Assembly: GCA_964555675.1 (NCBI GenBank)
Contig: CAZKTU010000101.1
Coordinates: 1-21,513, forward strand
Reading direction: 5' to 3'
Origin: CAIWXH01 sp964555675
Lineage (GTDB): Bacteria > Chloroflexota > Chloroflexia > Chloroflexales > Chloroflexaceae
DNA length: 21,513 bases
Below the pieces are notes generated by a model, which saw nothing but the letters and a program-made list of their open reading frames with translations, had not been told where the DNA came from and searched no databases. The stretch's first letter is position 1, and the number at the start of each line of letters is the position of its first letter. Position numbers and translations under genes: made by a program. This document shows, piece by piece, positions 19,968 to 21,513 of this stretch.

Positions 19968-20987
19968 CTACCCCGCGCCCATAAACTGCGCGGGGGGCGG
20001 CACGTTCCACCAGGATTGGGTCAGGTAGCCGCCGGCGAGCAGCGCCGCCAGCAGCAGGGCGAAGCCGAGGTCGCTCCAGCGGGGGCGCCAGCGCCTGTTC
20101 GGCAACACAAGGTGTGAGCTGATCCAGCACAGGAAGACCGTGAGCAGGCTGTAGCCGATCATGGTCGCGCGATAGATCGGGATGACCACCGGCCCCGCCG
20201 GCCCGTAGTAGACCACCCCGGGGCCGAGCACGCTGAGCAGCGGCAGGCCCCCGTACGGGTCGCCGTAGCCGAACATAGGCATGTTGGCCATCGCGGGCTC
20301 GCCGCCCGTGGCGATCGTCGTGATCGAGAGCAGGGCGCTGAAGGGGTTGAGATAGACCAGGGCCGGCGGCGCCTGCTGGCCTGACGGGCCGCTGAGCTGG
20401 GGCCAGACCGAGGCGAGCAAGACCGGCACGCCGATCAGCAATAGCACCAGAGTATAGGCGACGGTGGTGGCCCGGGCGGTGCGCTGCATCAGGGTCGAGC
20501 AGAACAGGCCGATCGAGCCGAAGAAGACGGTCGCGATCAGCAGCAGGCTCAGGGCCTTGAGCAGGGCCGCCAGCTCGACCCCGCCGAAGACGAGCACCAC
20601 GCTGAAGACCGGGATGGCCGCGAAAATCAGCAGGAAGAGATAGCTCAGGGCGGCCACCAGCTTGCCCCAGAGCAGCTGGGCGGGGCGCAGCGGGGTGGCG
20701 ATGAGCATATCGTAGGTCAGTTGCTCGCGCTCGCCGCTGATCGCGCCGCTGGTCATCGAGGGCGCGAGGAAGACCACCAGCATCAGCTCGACGAAGGCCA
20801 GGCCCCTGAAGAGGGCCTGCCCGACCTGGGCGCTGAGCAGGGTGCCCCCGAAGCGCGACTGCTGCAGCATGATCTGGTAGATGCCGTACCCCGCCGCCGC
20901 CAGCAGCACCAGAAAGATGGTCAGGATCGCATAGGGCCGCACCCCGCGCATGCGCGTGCGCAGCTCCTTCACGATGATCGGGTTCAT
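19968..20987 (-). CDS. ABC-2 type transporter permease
   Basis: 339 residues with about six hydrophobic helices, the first at residues 15-38 after MNPIIVKELRTRMRG, the last near LGFALLLAALLAGGYL. The loop GAISGEREQLTYDMLIATPL with RPAQLLWGKL is the hallmark of ABC-2 permeases of the ABC_membrane_5/gliding-export-like type, where GERE...T...L...TPL precedes the next helix. An extracytoplasmic region of about 60-70 residues lies between helices 5 and 6 (QLSGPSGQQAPPALVYLNPF onwards). I chose 20985-20987 on family N-terminus grounds; an ATG ten codons upstream (21015-21017) has a better ribosome binding site (GGGG six bases before) and is equally possible. It is coupled to the ATPase gene that ends 9-40 bp upstream. 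Substrate is unknown; export of a lipid, drug or peptide is typical. Confidence 0.85.
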   Translation of the reverse strand: MNPIIVKELRTRMRGVRPYAILTIFLVLLAAAGYGIYQIMLQQSRFGGTLLSAQVGQALFRGLAFVELMLVVFLAPSMTSGAISGEREQLTYDMLIATPLRPAQLLWGKLVAALSYLFLLIFAAIPVFSVVLVFGGVELAALLKALSLLLIATVFFGSIGLFCSTLMQRTARATTVAYTLVLLLIGVPVLLASVWPQLSGPSGQQAPPALVYLNPFSALLSITTIATGGEPAMANMPMFGYGDPYGGLPLLSVLGPGVVYYGPAGPVVIPIYRATMIGYSLLTVFLCWISSHLVLPNRRWRPRWSDLGFALLLAALLAGGYLTQSWWNVPPPAQFMGAG

Positions 20988-21026
20988 GGCGGGCCGCAGG
21001 CCCCTCGCCCCACGCATCGCCTGCCC

Positions 21027-21513
21027 CTACTCTACCGCCGTCAGGCGGAGGAACAGCTCCTCGAGATTCTCGGCCTGGGCCCTGAACTCGCTGACCGCGA
21101 CGCCCTGGCCGACCAGGTGGGCGAGCAGGCGGGTCTGGGCCTCTTCGTCGGCGTCGTCGAGCTCGACCACCAGGGTCCGCTCGTCCGCGGGGTCGAAGCG
21201 CACACTCTGCAGATGCGGCAGCTCCGCCACGGGCGCCCCGGCCAGCTGGCGCAGGGCCGCCTCGGCCGCCTCGACGCCGCGCAGCACCCTGATCCGCAGG
21301 CGCGAGCCGCCCTGGAGCTGCCGGCGCACTGTCTCGACCGGGCCGCTGACCACCATCTTGCCGCTCTCGATGATCCCGATCTCGGTGCAGACCTCGGCCA
21401 GCTCGCTCAGGATGTGCGAGCTGAGCAGCACCGTCTTGCCCATCTCGCGCAGGGTGCGCAGCAGCTCGCGCAGCTCGACGCGGGCCCGCGGGTCGAGGCC
21501 GCTGGCCGGCTCG
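21027..21513 (-). CDS. ABC transporter ATP-binding protein, C-terminal part (5' end outside window)
   Basis: The readable ~161 residues begin in the Walker B/D-loop region (EPASGLDPRARVELRELL) and continue with KTVLLSSHILSELAEVC, which contains the switch His, and IGIIESGKMVVSGPVETV. This is the CcmA/ABC-2 exporter ATPase pattern. A C-terminal domain of about 80 residues follows, typical of these exporters, ending LEELFLRLTAVE. The frame is open to the window edge, so the true gene extends beyond 21513; an internal ATG at 21441-21443 is not the start. It forms a transporter with the adjacent permease. Confidence 0.93.
   Translation of the reverse strand, partial: EPASGLDPRARVELRELLRTLREMGKTVLLSSHILSELAEVCTEIGIIESGKMVVSGPVETVRRQLQGGSRLRIRVLRGVEAAEAALRQLAGAPVAELPHLQSVRFDPADERTLVVELDDADEEAQTRLLAHLVGQGVAVSEFRAQAENLEELFLRLTAVE

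Noticed and set aside
1..21513. CRISPR arrays, tRNA, rRNA, insertion sequences or phage genes
   Set aside because: No regularly spaced repeats, tRNA cloverleaf-like segments, transposase or integrase motifs, or phage proteins were seen in the window.

Overview
The window is a GC-rich (roughly 70 %) bacterial chromosome segment from a draft assembly; two runs of exactly 100 N mark scaffold joins. Gene content (FmdB-type zinc ribbon, bifunctional NAD(P)H-hydrate repair enzyme, heme-peroxidase-like secreted protein, DUF1684 protein, LexA with possible GAAC-N4-GTTC-like operators) is most consistent with a filamentous Chloroflexota (class Chloroflexia). That assignment is an inference from protein style, not a proven placement. 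Of 23 genes seen, 22 are on the minus strand and only lexA is on the plus strand.

Layout from left to right. (1) 1-208: the N-terminus of a secreted peroxidase-like protein (minus strand, cut by the window edge). About 615 bp of AT-richer non-coding DNA follows, with a phased set of short palindromes. (2) 762-8558: a minus-strand run, read in the order ROK kinase, caspase-like (C25/clan CD) peptidase, small unknown protein, membrane-anchored FecR-like protein, AcpS, Nnr, pyrimidine-nucleoside phosphorylase, FmdB, then a strong hairpin terminator. Two intercistronic gaps in this run carry the same ~49-nt element with a covarying hairpin. (3) 8559-9510: lexA on the plus strand with a near-perfect promoter, two possible SOS boxes, a ~130-nt leader and a terminator. 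(4) 9528-16741: an assimilatory sulfate reduction operon in the order cysH, sat, NitT/TauT-type substrate-binding lipoprotein, ATPase, permease, cysC, cysI, driven by a promoter lying inside the tail of the preceding gene. (5) 16730-19905: a siroheme operon in the order DUF1684 protein, precorrin-2 dehydrogenase, uroporphyrinogen-III methyltransferase, CbiX/SirB-type chelatase, with a good promoter. (6) 19968-21513: an ABC-2 permease and the C-terminal part of its ATPase.

Regions 4 and 5 work together. Sulfate or a sulfonate is imported, sulfate is activated by Sat (and CysC) and reduced by CysH to sulfite, and CysI reduces sulfite to sulfide. Siroheme, the CysI cofactor, is made by the three enzymes encoded immediately upstream. 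The second N gap (17523-17622) is flanked by an identical 55-bp sequence, so it is almost certainly an unmerged contig overlap and not missing DNA; the siroheme and cys genes are then directly contiguous.

I do not see a clearly new multi-gene system. The least explained items are the repeated structured intercistronic element, the phased palindromes upstream of the peroxidase-like gene, the cytoplasmic caspase-like peptidase coupled to the ROK kinase, and the identity of the substrate of the transporter inside the sulfate operon.
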